A DNA stretch of 64,000 bases from Aestuariibaculum marinum (GCF_014596975.1 NZ_JACVXD010000002.1:520553-584552); one strand, 5' to 3'; counted from the stretch's first letter, positions 1-8,375 are shown. The notes: generated by a model not told the origin, from the sequence alone. Program-made: numbers and translations.

Positions 1-10
1 AACGTTTAAA

Positions 11-46
11 AAAAGATTCCTAGCTAAATTTAGTTAGGAATCTTTT
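11..46 (+). terminator. Rho-independent terminator of the gene upstream of the window
   Basis: A 12-bp perfect inverted repeat (positions 11-22 with 35-46) has an A-run on one side and a T-run on the other. It ends whatever plus-strand gene lies left of the window, so the HIT gene at 75 must start from its own signal just after the hairpin. The stem is AT-rich but complete. Confidence 0.7.
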
Positions 47-74
47 ATATTTACAACCTCTCATTCTTAATATT

Positions 75-464
75 ATGGCTTCAATATTTACAAAAATAGT
101 TAACGGAGAAATTCCTTGTTATAAAATTGCAGAAACCGATGAGTTTTTAGCATTTTTAGATGTAAACCCTAATAGCTCTGGGCATACGCTTTGTATTCCT
201 AAAAAAGAGGTTGATAAAATTTTCGATTTAGACGAAACGACTTACATCGGGTTAATGCAGTTCTCAAGAAAAGTAGCAATAGCCATCGAAAAGGCAATTC
301 CGTGTAAACGCGTTGGAGTTTCTGTAATCGGGTTAGAAGTGCCTCACGTTCATGTACACTTAATACCATTAACAAGCATGGAAGATGCCCGTTTTATTAA
401 AAAGGTATCCCATACAAAAGAAGACTTTGAAGCTGTAGCCGAAAAAATTAAAGCCGCATTATAG
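75..464 (+). CDS. HIT family nucleotide-binding hydrolase
   Basis: This 129-residue protein is a complete HIT (histidine triad) hydrolase of the HINT/Fhit superfamily, which cleaves nucleoside phosphoramidates or dinucleotides through a nucleotidyl-histidine intermediate. The triad HVHVHLIP is at residues 91-98, close to the usual place near the C-terminus. The N-terminal start (MASIFTKIVNGEIPCYKI) is the standard family opening, which fixes the start codon. There is no signal peptide, so it is cytosolic. It overlaps the stop of the convergent zinc-ribbon gene by 6 bases. The physiological substrate cannot be told from sequence. Confidence 0.95.
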   Translation: MASIFTKIVNGEIPCYKIAETDEFLAFLDVNPNSSGHTLCIPKKEVDKIFDLDETTYIGLMQFSRKVAIAIEKAIPCKRVGVSVIGLEVPHVHVHLIPLTSMEDARFIKKVSHTKEDFEAVAEKIKAAL

Positions 465-809
465 GGTGTAGTATAGAATGGCAGCTATTACAGATAGTGC
501 TATAAATATACCTGTAATAATGACTAGCCAAGTTGCTTTTTTCAAGTGGGTTGAAGCCTGCTTAGGAGTAAATCCTCTTTTGTGGTATTCAAACACACGC
601 TCAATATCTTGAGTCCATTTTACAGGATAAATTGGCATGTTGCATGTACTGCAATCCATTTCGTATTTAATATCTGATGTAATAGATTTATAGAAATTAG
701 TTTCTATAAATTTTTGTTTAAATGTGAGTTTTAAACCTTCGGTACTATAACATTCCGGGCAATTATTGTTAAGGTTAACAGCTTTAATTTTGATGTATTG
801 TTCTGCCAT
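459..809 (-). CDS. Zinc-ribbon protein with C-terminal membrane anchor
   Basis: A 116-residue protein of unknown function. Two CxxC pairs (C17-C20 and C53-C56) look like a zinc-ribbon site, and residues about 92-114 form one hydrophobic segment, so it should be tail-anchored with the zinc domain in the cytoplasm. It begins only 3 bases after the stop of the histidine kinase gene on the same strand, so the two are very likely co-transcribed. A role as partner or output of that kinase is inference only. No enzymatic motif is visible. Confidence 0.75.
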   Translation of the reverse strand: MAEQYIKIKAVNLNNNCPECYSTEGLKLTFKQKFIETNFYKSITSDIKYEMDCSTCNMPIYPVKWTQDIERVFEYHKRGFTPKQASTHLKKATWLVIITGIFIALSVIAAILYYTL

Positions 810-812
810 AGC

Positions 813-1964
813 TTAAGCGCGTTTAAGAGTTATTTGTATAGTTGTGCCTTTATCTTTTTCAGAGCGTAAAACTTTAATTTTGCCATCATGAAAGTCTTCA
901 ATAATGCGTTTGGTTAACGATAACCCCAATCCCCAGCCGCGTTTTTTTGTCGTATAGCCAGGTTCAAATATTTTATTAAAGTCTTTCTTGGCAATACCCT
1001 TTCCGGTATCAGTAACATTAACCTTTACAATACTATCAATCTGATCAATTTCAATAATTAATTTTCCTCTGCCTTTCATGGCATCAATGGCATTTTTAAC
1101 CAGATTTTCAATGGTCCAACTGTAAAGTTGTGTGTTCAAATTTACTAAAATGCTTCCTTTGGGCATAATGATTTCAAAATCAATTAGTTTGGAGGCGCGC
1201 GCTTTTAAATAATCGAAAGATTCTAAGGTTTCTTTTTTAATATCTGCTAATTCTAGGGTAGGAATTGAGCCAATTTTGCTAAAGCGTTCAGTTATGGTTT
1301 GTAACCGGTCTATATCTTTTTCAATTTCAGAGATGTAACTCGGATTAACGTTTTCAGATTTTAAGATTTCTGTCCATCCAATTAAAGAAGATAAAGGCGT
1401 ACCTATTTGATGCGCTGTTTCTTTAGCCATACCCGACCATAGTTTGTTTTGGGTGGCATTTTTATTACTTCGATAGAAAAAGAAAATCACAGCTCCAAAT
1501 AAGAAGACTATTAGTAATAACGCCAATGGGTAATATTTAAGTTTATTTAAAAGTGGTGAATTACCATAATAAATGGTGCTGGCAATGGTGTTTCCAAGTT
1601 TTACTGGAATTGGTCGGTTTTCTTCGGCAAATTTTGCGATTAGTTTCTGTACGTATAGCGAGTCTTGAATTTTAGTTTCATCTAAATTTTTAAAACTACT
1701 TAAGCTACCATCTTCGTTAATAACCAGCATTGGGGTTGTTTCGTTGCTGCTCATAATTTTTAGTGTAAGATCGAGATTAGTAGCATCGTCCTCAGAGTTG
1801 ATAAATTCGGTTTGAGCAAACGACCAATTTTCCATTTTGGTACGTTCTTCTTCTTTAAAATGCTGAAAAAACTCGTAAGTTTTCCATAAAATCAAGGAAA
1901 CGATAATAAGAGAGGCTGCAATAATAACCCAGCGTAGCGTGTTACTATATTTAGTAAAAATCAT
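813..1964 (-). CDS. Sensor histidine kinase, orphan (no adjacent response regulator)
   Basis: A 383-residue two-pass membrane kinase. Membrane segments are at about residues 11-27 and 144-164 and enclose a periplasmic sensor region of about 115 residues. The dimerisation and phospho-acceptor motif is KETAHQIGTPLSSL with H185. The ATPase domain shows an N box (ENLVKNAIDAM), a G1 box (DTGKGI) and a G2 box (GWGLGLSLTKRI). There is no HAMP domain between the second membrane segment and the acceptor helix. No response regulator lies beside it; the neighbour in the operon is the zinc-ribbon membrane protein. The signal it senses is unknown. Confidence 0.93.
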   Translation of the reverse strand: MIFTKYSNTLRWVIIAASLIIVSLILWKTYEFFQHFKEEERTKMENWSFAQTEFINSEDDATNLDLTLKIMSSNETTPMLVINEDGSLSSFKNLDETKIQDSLYVQKLIAKFAEENRPIPVKLGNTIASTIYYGNSPLLNKLKYYPLALLLIVFLFGAVIFFFYRSNKNATQNKLWSGMAKETAHQIGTPLSSLIGWTEILKSENVNPSYISEIEKDIDRLQTITERFSKIGSIPTLELADIKKETLESFDYLKARASKLIDFEIIMPKGSILVNLNTQLYSWTIENLVKNAIDAMKGRGKLIIEIDQIDSIVKVNVTDTGKGIAKKDFNKIFEPGYTTKKRGWGLGLSLTKRIIEDFHDGKIKVLRSEKDKGTTIQITLKRA

Positions 1965-2057
1965 ACTATAATAATTAGTATCTAATATAATGCAAATCTG
2001 TTAATATTATTGTTTAAGTTGTTAGTAAATTGGTTTTTAGTTACAATTTAGATTAGT

Positions 2058-2065
2058 TACATTTG
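2058..2065 (+). promoter_or_regulatory. Promoter -7 box for the flavin reductase gene
   Basis: TACATTTG matches the Bacteroidota -7 consensus TAnnTTTG and lies 15 bases before the ATG at 2081. No good -33 TTTG is visible at the usual 17-23 base spacing. Confidence 0.5.
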
Positions 2066-2080
2066 TTGAAACAAAACTAG

Positions 2081-2950
2081 ATGCTGTCTATAGATCCGAA
2101 AGATATAAAAACCAGTTTGTTACATGGTTATTTGTTAAGTGCAGTAGCGCCAAGACCTATAGCTTTTGCCAGTACTATTGATGCTGATGGCCGTGCAAAT
2201 TTATCGCCGTTTAGTTTTTTTAATGTATTTGGGTCGAATCCGCCAATATTGGTTTTTTCGCCATCACGACGTGTTAGGGATAATACAATAAAACATACAT
2301 TAAAGAATGTTGAAGCTACTCGGGAAGTGGTTATCAACGCGGTAAATTACGATATGGTTCAGCAGATGTCTTTATCGAGTTCAGATTTTCCAGAAGGGGT
2401 AAATGAGTTTGAAAAGTCAGGTTTAACCATGTTGAAATCTGATATTGTAAAGCCATTTCGTGTAGCGGAATCTCCGGTGCAAATGGAATGTAAGGTCAAC
2501 GATATTATATATTTGGGAGCTGAAGGTGGCGCTGGTAATTTAATTATCTGTGAAGTTGTAAAATTTCATATCGACGAAGACGTTTTAGATGAAAACGGTA
2601 AAGTAATTCAAGAGAAACTGGATTTGGTAGCCAGAGCTGGAGGAAGTTATTATACGAGAGCCAATAAAGGTTTTTTTGAAATCCCAAAGCCCTTAGCAAC
2701 TGTTGGAATAGGAGTAGATTGTTTACCTGAAGATATAAAAAACAGCATGGTATTAACCGGTAACGATTTAGGGATGTTAGCGAATGTTGAAGCTTTACCA
2801 AGTAAGGAAGAGGTAATGACATTTGTAGCTGATTTAGGAGAGCGTTATCCTAATATAAAATCAGCCTCGCATAGAGAGAAACATAAACTGGCTCAAAATT
2901 ATTTGAGTTATGGCGATGTCGATAGCGCCTGGAAAATATTATTAAGTTAG
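2081..2950 (+). CDS. Flavin reductase family protein (FMN-binding split barrel)
   Basis: A 289-residue protein with the flavin-reductase-like split-barrel domain in residues about 10-190. Typical features are the APRPIAFASTID segment, the NLSPFSFFNVFGSNPP segment that contacts FMN, and the later ESPVQMECKV strand. The C-terminal 90 residues are an extension common in Bacteroidota members. These proteins bind FMN and either reduce flavin with NAD(P)H or act as stand-alone flavoproteins; the substrate is not predictable. It starts its own transcription unit and is followed 36 bases later by the DUF3127 gene, so read-through is likely. Confidence 0.92.
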   Translation: MLSIDPKDIKTSLLHGYLLSAVAPRPIAFASTIDADGRANLSPFSFFNVFGSNPPILVFSPSRRVRDNTIKHTLKNVEATREVVINAVNYDMVQQMSLSSSDFPEGVNEFEKSGLTMLKSDIVKPFRVAESPVQMECKVNDIIYLGAEGGAGNLIICEVVKFHIDEDVLDENGKVIQEKLDLVARAGGSYYTRANKGFFEIPKPLATVGIGVDCLPEDIKNSMVLTGNDLGMLANVEALPSKEEVMTFVADLGERYPNIKSASHREKHKLAQNYLSYGDVDSAWKILLS

Positions 2951-2986
2951 AGTAAATAGAGTATAAATCTGAATAAATAGAAATAC

Positions 2987-3364
2987 ATGGAAGTTCAAGG
3001 AAGAATTAAAATGATAGGAGAAACTCAATCTTTTGGAAGTAATGGGTTTAGAAAAAGAGAAATTGTTGTAACTACTGAAGAGCAGTACCCACAACATATT
3101 ATGGTTGAGTTCGTGCAGGATAAAACTGATTTATTAAACAGTTATCAAGTTGGACAACAGGTAAAGATTAGTATTAACTTACGTGGGAGAGAGTGGGTAA
3201 ACCCACAAGGAGAAACAAAATATTTCAACTCTATTCAAGGATGGCGAATTGAAGCATTACAAGCTGAAGGTTCAGGAGAAAATTTACCTCCGGTACCACC
3301 TATGGATGCTTTTGAGCCTGCAGGAAACTTAAATGAAGACGATCACGACGATTTACCGTTCTAA
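2987..3364 (+). CDS. DUF3127 domain protein, OB-fold-like
   Basis: A 125-residue protein matching the DUF3127 family, which is nearly restricted to Bacteroidota. The N-terminal about 85 residues (MEVQGRIKMIGETQSFGSNG through NSIQGWRIEAL) look like an OB-fold. The tail is acidic and Pro-rich and ends DDHDDLPF. That arrangement, a small OB domain followed by an acidic tip ending in D-L-P-F, resembles single-stranded DNA-binding protein (SSB), whose acidic tip recruits repair proteins. The nucleic-acid role is inference; no function is established for the family. Confidence 0.85.
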   Translation: MEVQGRIKMIGETQSFGSNGFRKREIVVTTEEQYPQHIMVEFVQDKTDLLNSYQVGQQVKISINLRGREWVNPQGETKYFNSIQGWRIEALQAEGSGENLPPVPPMDAFEPAGNLNEDDHDDLPF

Positions 3365-3381
3365 GACGTCATAATGAATTT

Positions 3382-3418
3382 AAAAAACCTCAATGTTAAA
3401 TAAATGTTGAGGTTTTTT
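3382..3418 (+). terminator. Rho-independent terminator after the DUF3127 gene
   Basis: A perfect 12-bp stem (3382-3393 with 3407-3418) ends in TTTTTT. It separates the flavin reductase/DUF3127 unit from aat, whose ATG follows 17 bases later. Confidence 0.85.
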
Positions 3419-3435
3419 GTTTTAATACAAAGACT

Positions 3436-4059
3436 ATGCATTTTTTAAACCAAGACTTATGGTTCCCCGATTACAGTGAAGCCAGTGCCGATGGATTATT
3501 GGCTATAGGTGGTGATCTGTCTACAGAGCGCTTGTTGTTTGCTTATGAGTCTGGTGTTTTTCCATGGTATAGTGAGGATGAACCTATTTTGTGGTGGTCA
3601 CCTGATCCGCGTTTTGTGTTGTTTCCTGAAAAATTGAAGGTTTCAAAAAGTATGCGTCAGGTCCTTCGGAATAAAAAATTCACTGTTACTATTAATAAAG
3701 ATTTTAAGTCAGTAATGCAGGTGTGTTCAAAAATAAAGCGTGAAGGACAAGATGATACCTGGATCACCAACGATATGATTGATGCTTATATAAAACTTAA
3801 TGAATTGGGATATGCAAAGTCTGTAGAGGTGTGGCAAGACGAAGCTTTGGTTGGCGGTTTGTATGGTGTTGATTTGGGAAATGGCGTGTTTTGCGGGGAA
3901 AGTATGTTCTCAAGAGTGAGCAATGCCAGTAAAGTAGGATTTATCACTTTTATTCAGAATAGTAACTATAAATTAATAGATTGCCAGGTGCATACTAATC
4001 ATCTGGAAAGTTTAGGGGCAGAAGATATTCCGAGATCTAAATTTTTAAAGTATTTGTAA
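3436..4059 (+). CDS. aat: Leucyl/phenylalanyl-tRNA--protein transferase
   Basis: This 207-residue cytosolic enzyme transfers Leu or Phe from aminoacyl-tRNA to N-terminal Arg or Lys of proteins, making them N-degrons for ClpS/ClpAP. Family signatures are the N-terminal FPDYSEASADGLLAIGGDLS segment, the VFPWYSEDEPILWWSPDPR block and the C-terminal IDCQVHTNHLESLGA motif. The length is normal. It has no operon partner, being preceded by a terminator and followed 14 bases later by the stop of a convergent gene. Confidence 0.97.
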   Translation: MHFLNQDLWFPDYSEASADGLLAIGGDLSTERLLFAYESGVFPWYSEDEPILWWSPDPRFVLFPEKLKVSKSMRQVLRNKKFTVTINKDFKSVMQVCSKIKREGQDDTWITNDMIDAYIKLNELGYAKSVEVWQDEALVGGLYGVDLGNGVFCGESMFSRVSNASKVGFITFIQNSNYKLIDCQVHTNHLESLGAEDIPRSKFLKYL

Positions 4060-4073
4060 AAACTTTAGTTTTT

Positions 4074-4754
4074 TTAAATAGATAGACTTAAGGTGTTTAA
4101 GAAAAAAAGATAATTTCTTGAGGTTAGATTGAAGCGTTCTAATCTGTATTCAACTCCGGTTTTAAATTTTAGTTGCTTTCCAAAATGCCAGCCGAGGTAC
4201 ACGGCAGTACGCTGATCGATTTCGGGAGCATCAGGTTTACTTAAACTTAATAACCCTTCAAAATAACATAACACATAAGGAGCTTCAACATCTTCATTAT
4301 GTCCGCTAATTGGAAAATTAGCGGAAAACCTATAGCGCTGTCTAAAAATAGTTTTTGATTCTAAAATTCGTTGTTCGGTTCTAAAACGATGACCAAAGCT
4401 TACTCTGGCTTTATGTTTTTGGTATTTAAACTGCTGCATAAAGCGAAGCTCGTCACTTCCAGATTCAAAAACATCACGGTGTCTATAATAAAGTCCTACT
4501 CCAATGCGGTTTGAAGAGTTTAGAGTGAATGTTGACATGTGGAAAATATCTAACTGTTGTTGCCGAAAGCTAAATGTCTTGTTCTCGAACAAAAAATAAC
4601 GAGAGCGTCCTGTGAAACTTATGTTGTAGTTGCTGGTTGCACTGTAATGTAGTACAAAGGAAGTCTCACCAAGTATTCCAGAATGATCTTGTGCTTTTAT
4701 AGTATGAATAAAACAGGAGAGGCCGATATAAAGAAAAAGGTATTTTAATTTCAT
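4074..4754 (-). CDS. DUF2490 family outer-membrane beta-barrel protein
   Basis: A 226-residue exported protein. A signal peptide is visible at the N-terminus (MKLKYLFLYIGLSCFIHTIKA, cleavage after about residue 21). The rest alternates polar and aromatic residues in strand-like stretches (YNISFTGRSRYFLFENKTF, RYRFSANFPISG) and ends in an aromatic/hydrophobic strand, as in DUF2490 proteins predicted to form outer-membrane barrels. The function is unknown. It is transcribed alone, toward aat. Confidence 0.85.
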   Translation of the reverse strand: MKLKYLFLYIGLSCFIHTIKAQDHSGILGETSFVLHYSATSNYNISFTGRSRYFLFENKTFSFRQQQLDIFHMSTFTLNSSNRIGVGLYYRHRDVFESGSDELRFMQQFKYQKHKARVSFGHRFRTEQRILESKTIFRQRYRFSANFPISGHNEDVEAPYVLCYFEGLLSLSKPDAPEIDQRTAVYLGWHFGKQLKFKTGVEYRLERFNLTSRNYLFFLNTLSLSI

Positions 4755-4828
4755 AAGCTTTAAACACCGGTCTTATTTTGAGTTTTTAATACCATAAAAA
4801 GAGTTTTAGCAAAGATAGGAGAACTAAA

Positions 4829-5395
4829 TTACACTTGGTTATATCTAAAACAATTAACCTCATGATCGTTAACCATGCCAGTGGCCTGCATGTGGGCATA
4901 AATAACTGTCGAGCCAACAAACTTAAACCCTCGTTTTTTTAAATCCTTACTCAGGGTATCACTTATGGGGGTTGTTGCAGGAGCTTCTTTGTAATCTTTA
5001 ATTTTGTTTTTTATAGGTGTATCCTTCACAAAACTCCAGATGTATTTACTAAAGCTTCCAAATTCATCCTGAATATCCATAAAGGCTTGGGCATTGGTTA
5101 CAGTAGCTTTTACTTTAAGTTTATTTCTTATAATGCCCGCATCTTCCAGCAGGCTATCTATTTTAGATTGCTCGTAACTCGCTATCTTTTTGTAATCGAA
5201 GTTATCAAACGCTTTTCTGAAGTTTTCACGTTTTCTTAAAATGGTAATCCAACTTAGTCCGGCCTGAAAGGTTTCTAAAATTAAAAACTCAAAAAGCGTG
5301 GCGTCATCATAAACAGGAACACCCCATTCTTCATCGTGGTAGGCCTCATAAAGTGGGTCGCCAACACACCAGCCACATCTGTGTTTTTCATTCAT
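4829..5395 (-). CDS. tag: DNA-3-methyladenine glycosylase I
   Basis: A 188-residue base-excision repair enzyme that removes 3-methyladenine from DNA. The N-terminal RCGWCVGDPLYEAYHDEEWG and C-terminal MVNDHEVNCFRYN carry the zinc-binding Cys and His residues of the Tag family, and the ETFQAGLSWITILRKRENF helix-hairpin region is present. The length matches the E. coli enzyme (187). It is divergent from the thioredoxin-fold gene at 5491 and is the only gene of its unit. Confidence 0.97.
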   Translation of the reverse strand: MNEKHRCGWCVGDPLYEAYHDEEWGVPVYDDATLFEFLILETFQAGLSWITILRKRENFRKAFDNFDYKKIASYEQSKIDSLLEDAGIIRNKLKVKATVTNAQAFMDIQDEFGSFSKYIWSFVKDTPIKNKIKDYKEAPATTPISDTLSKDLKKRGFKFVGSTVIYAHMQATGMVNDHEVNCFRYNQV

Positions 5396-5461
5396 TGTAT
5401 TTTCTGTAAGGATTTATGTAAAAGTATGACAAAAATCATTTTAAATGAAGGAGTGACCATC

Positions 5462-5469
5462 TAATTTTG
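5462..5469 (+). promoter_or_regulatory. Promoter -7 box for the thioredoxin-fold gene
   Basis: TAATTTTG fits TAnnTTTG and lies 21 bases before the ATG at 5491. No clear -33 element is seen. Confidence 0.5.
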
Positions 5470-5490
5470 TCCCAGATAATAGCATAAACT

Positions 5491-6108
5491 ATGAAGTCAA
5501 TAATAAAAACCAGTTTAGATCGTAGTATGTCGTATGAGGCATACAGAGATTTAGTAAAACGTTTAGCCGAAGAGCATTCGACTACCGGATCCGAACAAAC
5601 CGAAGGTCATAAAGATTTTACCAAACTTAATGACAGACGTATGAGACGTTGGGATAAAACGATAAAAATACCTGAGGTTTCTCAAAAGCGTATTTCTAAG
5701 TTGACTCAAGACATCACCTGGTTGGTTATTGCTGAGAGTTGGTGTGGCGATGCCGCTCATGTTTTGCCAGTACTTAAAAAGATTGCCGATGTTAATCCGC
5801 ATATAACATACCGTGTGGTGCTTCGTGATGAAAATCCTGAGTTGATGGATGCCTTTTTAACCAAGGGCGCACGATCGATTCCTAAGGTTATTATTATTGA
5901 CGATAATACAGGTGAAGTATTAAGTGCTTATGGCCCAAGACCAAGTGAAGCGACAACTTATGTGCAACGATTTATTGCTAAAAACGGAAAATTGACTCCT
6001 GAATTTAAAGAGGATTTACAGCATTGGTATAATAGTGACAAAGGACAAAATATTGTTAATGATGTCACCGAAATACTATGTGGATTAGAATCTAAGGTTT
6101 GCCTATAA
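5491..6108 (+). CDS. Thioredoxin-fold family protein with a single-cysteine active site
   Basis: A 205-residue cytosolic thioredoxin-like protein without signal peptide. The active-site loop reads SWCGDAAHVLPVL, so the first Cys of CxxC (C85) is kept and the second is Ala (CGDA). The ARSIPKVIII stretch supplies the usual cis-proline segment. Loss of the resolving Cys argues against an ordinary dithiol reductase and for a monothiol or binding role. The last 17 bases overlap the 3' end of the convergent TonB-like gene. The C-terminal 40 residues are a helical extension seen in Bacteroidota homologues. Confidence 0.88.
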   Translation: MKSIIKTSLDRSMSYEAYRDLVKRLAEEHSTTGSEQTEGHKDFTKLNDRRMRRWDKTIKIPEVSQKRISKLTQDITWLVIAESWCGDAAHVLPVLKKIADVNPHITYRVVLRDENPELMDAFLTKGARSIPKVIIIDDNTGEVLSAYGPRPSEATTYVQRFIAKNGKLTPEFKEDLQHWYNSDKGQNIVNDVTEILCGLESKVCL

Positions 6109-6817
6109 AGTTAAAGGTAATTGTCCCAACTTGTGAAGGCTTCGAAGCGTCTTCGCTAAAAGTGGCTTCTCTGGCATATTCCAGAGCGTGTTCCTTTAGA
6201 CATTGATTGTCTGAAGTCGATGAACCGTTTATAGAGGCTTCGGTAACAGTGCCTTGCGAATTTACAGTGATATTAACAACAATTTTTCCGCCTTCCTCAC
6301 ATAGGTAAATTGGGGTAGGCATAAAGTTGTGCGTTCTGTCTTTAAGAGAGTAGCTCATGGTACTCTTCTTGTTAACGCCTTCGCTTTTTTGCTGTTTTAG
6401 AAGCTCGCTTACTTTATTAAAGGCTGATAATTCTTCTTGTTTTATGGCTTTATCTTCCGAAAAATGCTCACCTAAAGCATTTGTGTTATCACTGTCGCCG
6501 GTATCTGTATTGGTATTGGTTTTAGGTACGTAATCTTCGGGAGGTGCTATAGTTTTATAGGCTTGAGCAAAATGCTTGCTGTTATCAGTTTCATTAAAGG
6601 CCTGATTGGTTTCCGCTTTACTACCTTGTAGTTGTTCTAAAGCTTCCAAAACTTTAATTTCTTCTTCAGTTAATTCCTCTTCAGGCTCCATTTCATAATA
6701 GCTTTCTGCTATTTGTTCGCTTTGCTGTTTTAAATGAAGATTGAATACAAAAAGGATGACGGTTCCTGTGATAAGAAGCGTAATGAGTAGGGCTTTATGT
6801 TGATCTGTTAGGCGCAA
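6092..6817 (-). CDS. TonB-like energy transducer family protein
   Basis: A 241-residue protein with one N-terminal membrane segment (about residues 8-26), an acidic and polar linker of about 130 residues, and a C-terminal TonB-like domain (GGKIVVNITVNSQGTVTEA through VGTITFNFIGKP). The linker starts with a Glu-rich stretch instead of the Pro/Lys-rich spacer of classical TonB, so whether it spans the periplasm and energises receptors is uncertain. It follows truB by 45 bases on the same strand and probably belongs to the uppP-truB unit. No ExbB or ExbD gene is nearby. Confidence 0.8.
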   Translation of the reverse strand: MRLTDQHKALLITLLITGTVILFVFNLHLKQQSEQIAESYYEMEPEEELTEEEIKVLEALEQLQGSKAETNQAFNETDNSKHFAQAYKTIAPPEDYVPKTNTNTDTGDSDNTNALGEHFSEDKAIKQEELSAFNKVSELLKQQKSEGVNKKSTMSYSLKDRTHNFMPTPIYLCEEGGKIVVNITVNSQGTVTEASINGSSTSDNQCLKEHALEYAREATFSEDASKPSQVGTITFNFIGKP

Positions 6818-6862
6818 ATCGAGTTGTTTTTTGGGGTAATTCTACTTGAAATATACGTAAAA

Positions 6863-7564
6863 TTACTCAATTTGGTTGTTTAGCGAACTTATGAAGTCTT
6901 CAATGCTTACTCCTTCTTTAACATCAAAATCACCTATTTTTGTACGCCTTAACGCTGATAAATGGCCGCCGGAATTTAGCGCTTTTCCAAAATCGTGAGC
7001 TAAAGAACGAATATAGGTGCCTTTGCTACAAATCACTCTAAAATCAACTTCCAAGCCATTAATGTTAGTGATTTCAAATTCCGCGATATTAATATTTCGA
7101 GGTTTAATTTCAACATCTTCACCAGCACGGGCAAATTCATATAAACGCTTGCCGTCTTTTTTTAATGCGGAAAAAACAGGCGGGTATTGCTCAATATCTC
7201 CAATAAACTGTTTGGTGGTTTCTCTAATTAAATCTTCTGTGATATGCTCTGTCGGAAAGGTCTCGTTGATTTCAGTTTCTAAATCGTAAGAAGGCGTCGT
7301 GCTTCCTAAAACAATGGTCCCAGTGTATTCTTTTATTTGTGCTTGAAACGAATCGATTTGTTTGGTCATTTTACCTGTGCAAATCACCAATAATCCAGTG
7401 GCTAAAGGGTCTAATGTACCGGCGTGACCTACTTTAATCTTTTTTAGTTTAAAGGCTTGCTTTATTTCCCAGCGCAGTTTGTTAACCACTTGAAACGAGG
7501 TCCAGTTTAGAGGTTTGTCTATGAGTAATACTTTACCCGCTTGGAATGCTTCTAGTGAGTTCAT
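6863..7564 (-). CDS. truB: tRNA pseudouridine(55) synthase
   Basis: A 233-residue enzyme that isomerises U55 in the T-loop of tRNAs. The catalytic motif GHAGTLDPLATGLL is at residues 46-59 with nucleophile D52, and the KGTYIRSLAHDFG RNA-binding block is near residue 190. The family's optional C-terminal PUA domain is absent, as usual in Bacteroidota. Its ATG directly follows the uppP stop with a 1-base gap, so the two are translationally coupled. Confidence 0.97.
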   Translation of the reverse strand: MNSLEAFQAGKVLLIDKPLNWTSFQVVNKLRWEIKQAFKLKKIKVGHAGTLDPLATGLLVICTGKMTKQIDSFQAQIKEYTGTIVLGSTTPSYDLETEINETFPTEHITEDLIRETTKQFIGDIEQYPPVFSALKKDGKRLYEFARAGEDVEIKPRNINIAEFEITNINGLEVDFRVICSKGTYIRSLAHDFGKALNSGGHLSALRRTKIGDFDVKEGVSIEDFISSLNNQIE

Positions 7565-7565
7565 A

Positions 7566-8363
7566 CTAGCTGTTTAAAATTGAAAATAGAATTGCAATTA
7601 ATCCAACAATAGCACAGTATACCGCAAAATAGGTGAGTTTGCTTTTTTTAACTAAAGCAATCATCCAGGTGCAGGCAAATAAACCAGCTATAAACGCTGC
7701 AATAAAACCAATAGAAAGCGATGTGAAATGTGTGCTGTCGTAAGTTAGGTCCCCACTTAAAATATCTTTGGCAATCTTTCCAAAAATTAATGGTACGACC
7801 ATTAAAAATGAAAACCGTGCGGCTTTCGTTTTATCGTTACCAAGTAACACCGAAGTTGATATGGTTGCTCCCGAACGTGAAATGCCAGGAAGCATAGCAA
7901 TGGCTTGAGAAATGCCTATAACAAACGCATTTGTGAAAGATACTTTTTTATTGGTGTCTTTGGCTTTGTCTGCAAAGAATAGTAACGCTGCCGTTATAAT
8001 TAACATGCTACCAACTAACAGGATGTTACCGCCAAAAAGAGCTTCTAGTTGTTCTTCAAAAAATAAGCCGACAATAACAGCGGGAATCATGGAAATCACA
8101 ATCTTGGCAACAAATTGTAAATCGTCATTCCATTTAAATTGTAACGCCCCTTTAATAAGTTCCAGAATGTCTTTTCTAAAAACAACAATGGTACTTAAAG
8201 CGGTAGCGAAGTGTAAAACAACTGTGAAAAGCAGACTTTCTTCCGGGACAGACTGGTCGCCTAAAATGGCTTTTCCTATTTCTAAATGTCCACTTGACGA
8301 TACTGGTAAAAATTCGGTTAGCCCTTGAATAATACCAAGAATGATAGCGTTTATTATATCCAT
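7566..8363 (-). CDS. uppP: Undecaprenyl-diphosphate phosphatase (UppP/BacA)
   Basis: A 265-residue polytopic membrane enzyme that dephosphorylates undecaprenyl diphosphate to recycle the cell-wall lipid carrier; it also confers bacitracin tolerance. The two signature motifs are GLTEFLPVSSSGHL near the N-terminus and MLPGISRSGATIS in the middle, with about eight hydrophobic segments. The start is fixed by the family opening MDIINAIILGIIQG. A TAnnTTTG box on the minus strand ends only 4 bases before the ATG, so uppP seems to head its own leaderless unit with truB downstream. Confidence 0.97.
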   Translation of the reverse strand: MDIINAIILGIIQGLTEFLPVSSSGHLEIGKAILGDQSVPEESLLFTVVLHFATALSTIVVFRKDILELIKGALQFKWNDDLQFVAKIVISMIPAVIVGLFFEEQLEALFGGNILLVGSMLIITAALLFFADKAKDTNKKVSFTNAFVIGISQAIAMLPGISRSGATISTSVLLGNDKTKAARFSFLMVVPLIFGKIAKDILSGDLTYDSTHFTSLSIGFIAAFIAGLFACTWMIALVKKSKLTYFAVYCAIVGLIAILFSILNS

Positions 8364-8367
8364 GGGG

Positions 8368-8375
8368 CAAAAATA
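8368..8375 (-). promoter_or_regulatory. Promoter -7 box abutting the uppP start codon
   Basis: On the minus strand TATTTTTG matches TAnnTTTG and only GCCC-like spacing of 4 bases (8364-8367) separates it from the ATG. Transcription would start at or beside the start codon, giving a leaderless mRNA. Confidence 0.5.

Noticed and set aside
4058..4073. AAAAACT/AGTTTTT hairpin between aat and the DUF2490 gene
   Set aside because: The stem is 7 bp with a 2-base loop and almost only A-T pairs; it is too weak to call as a terminator.
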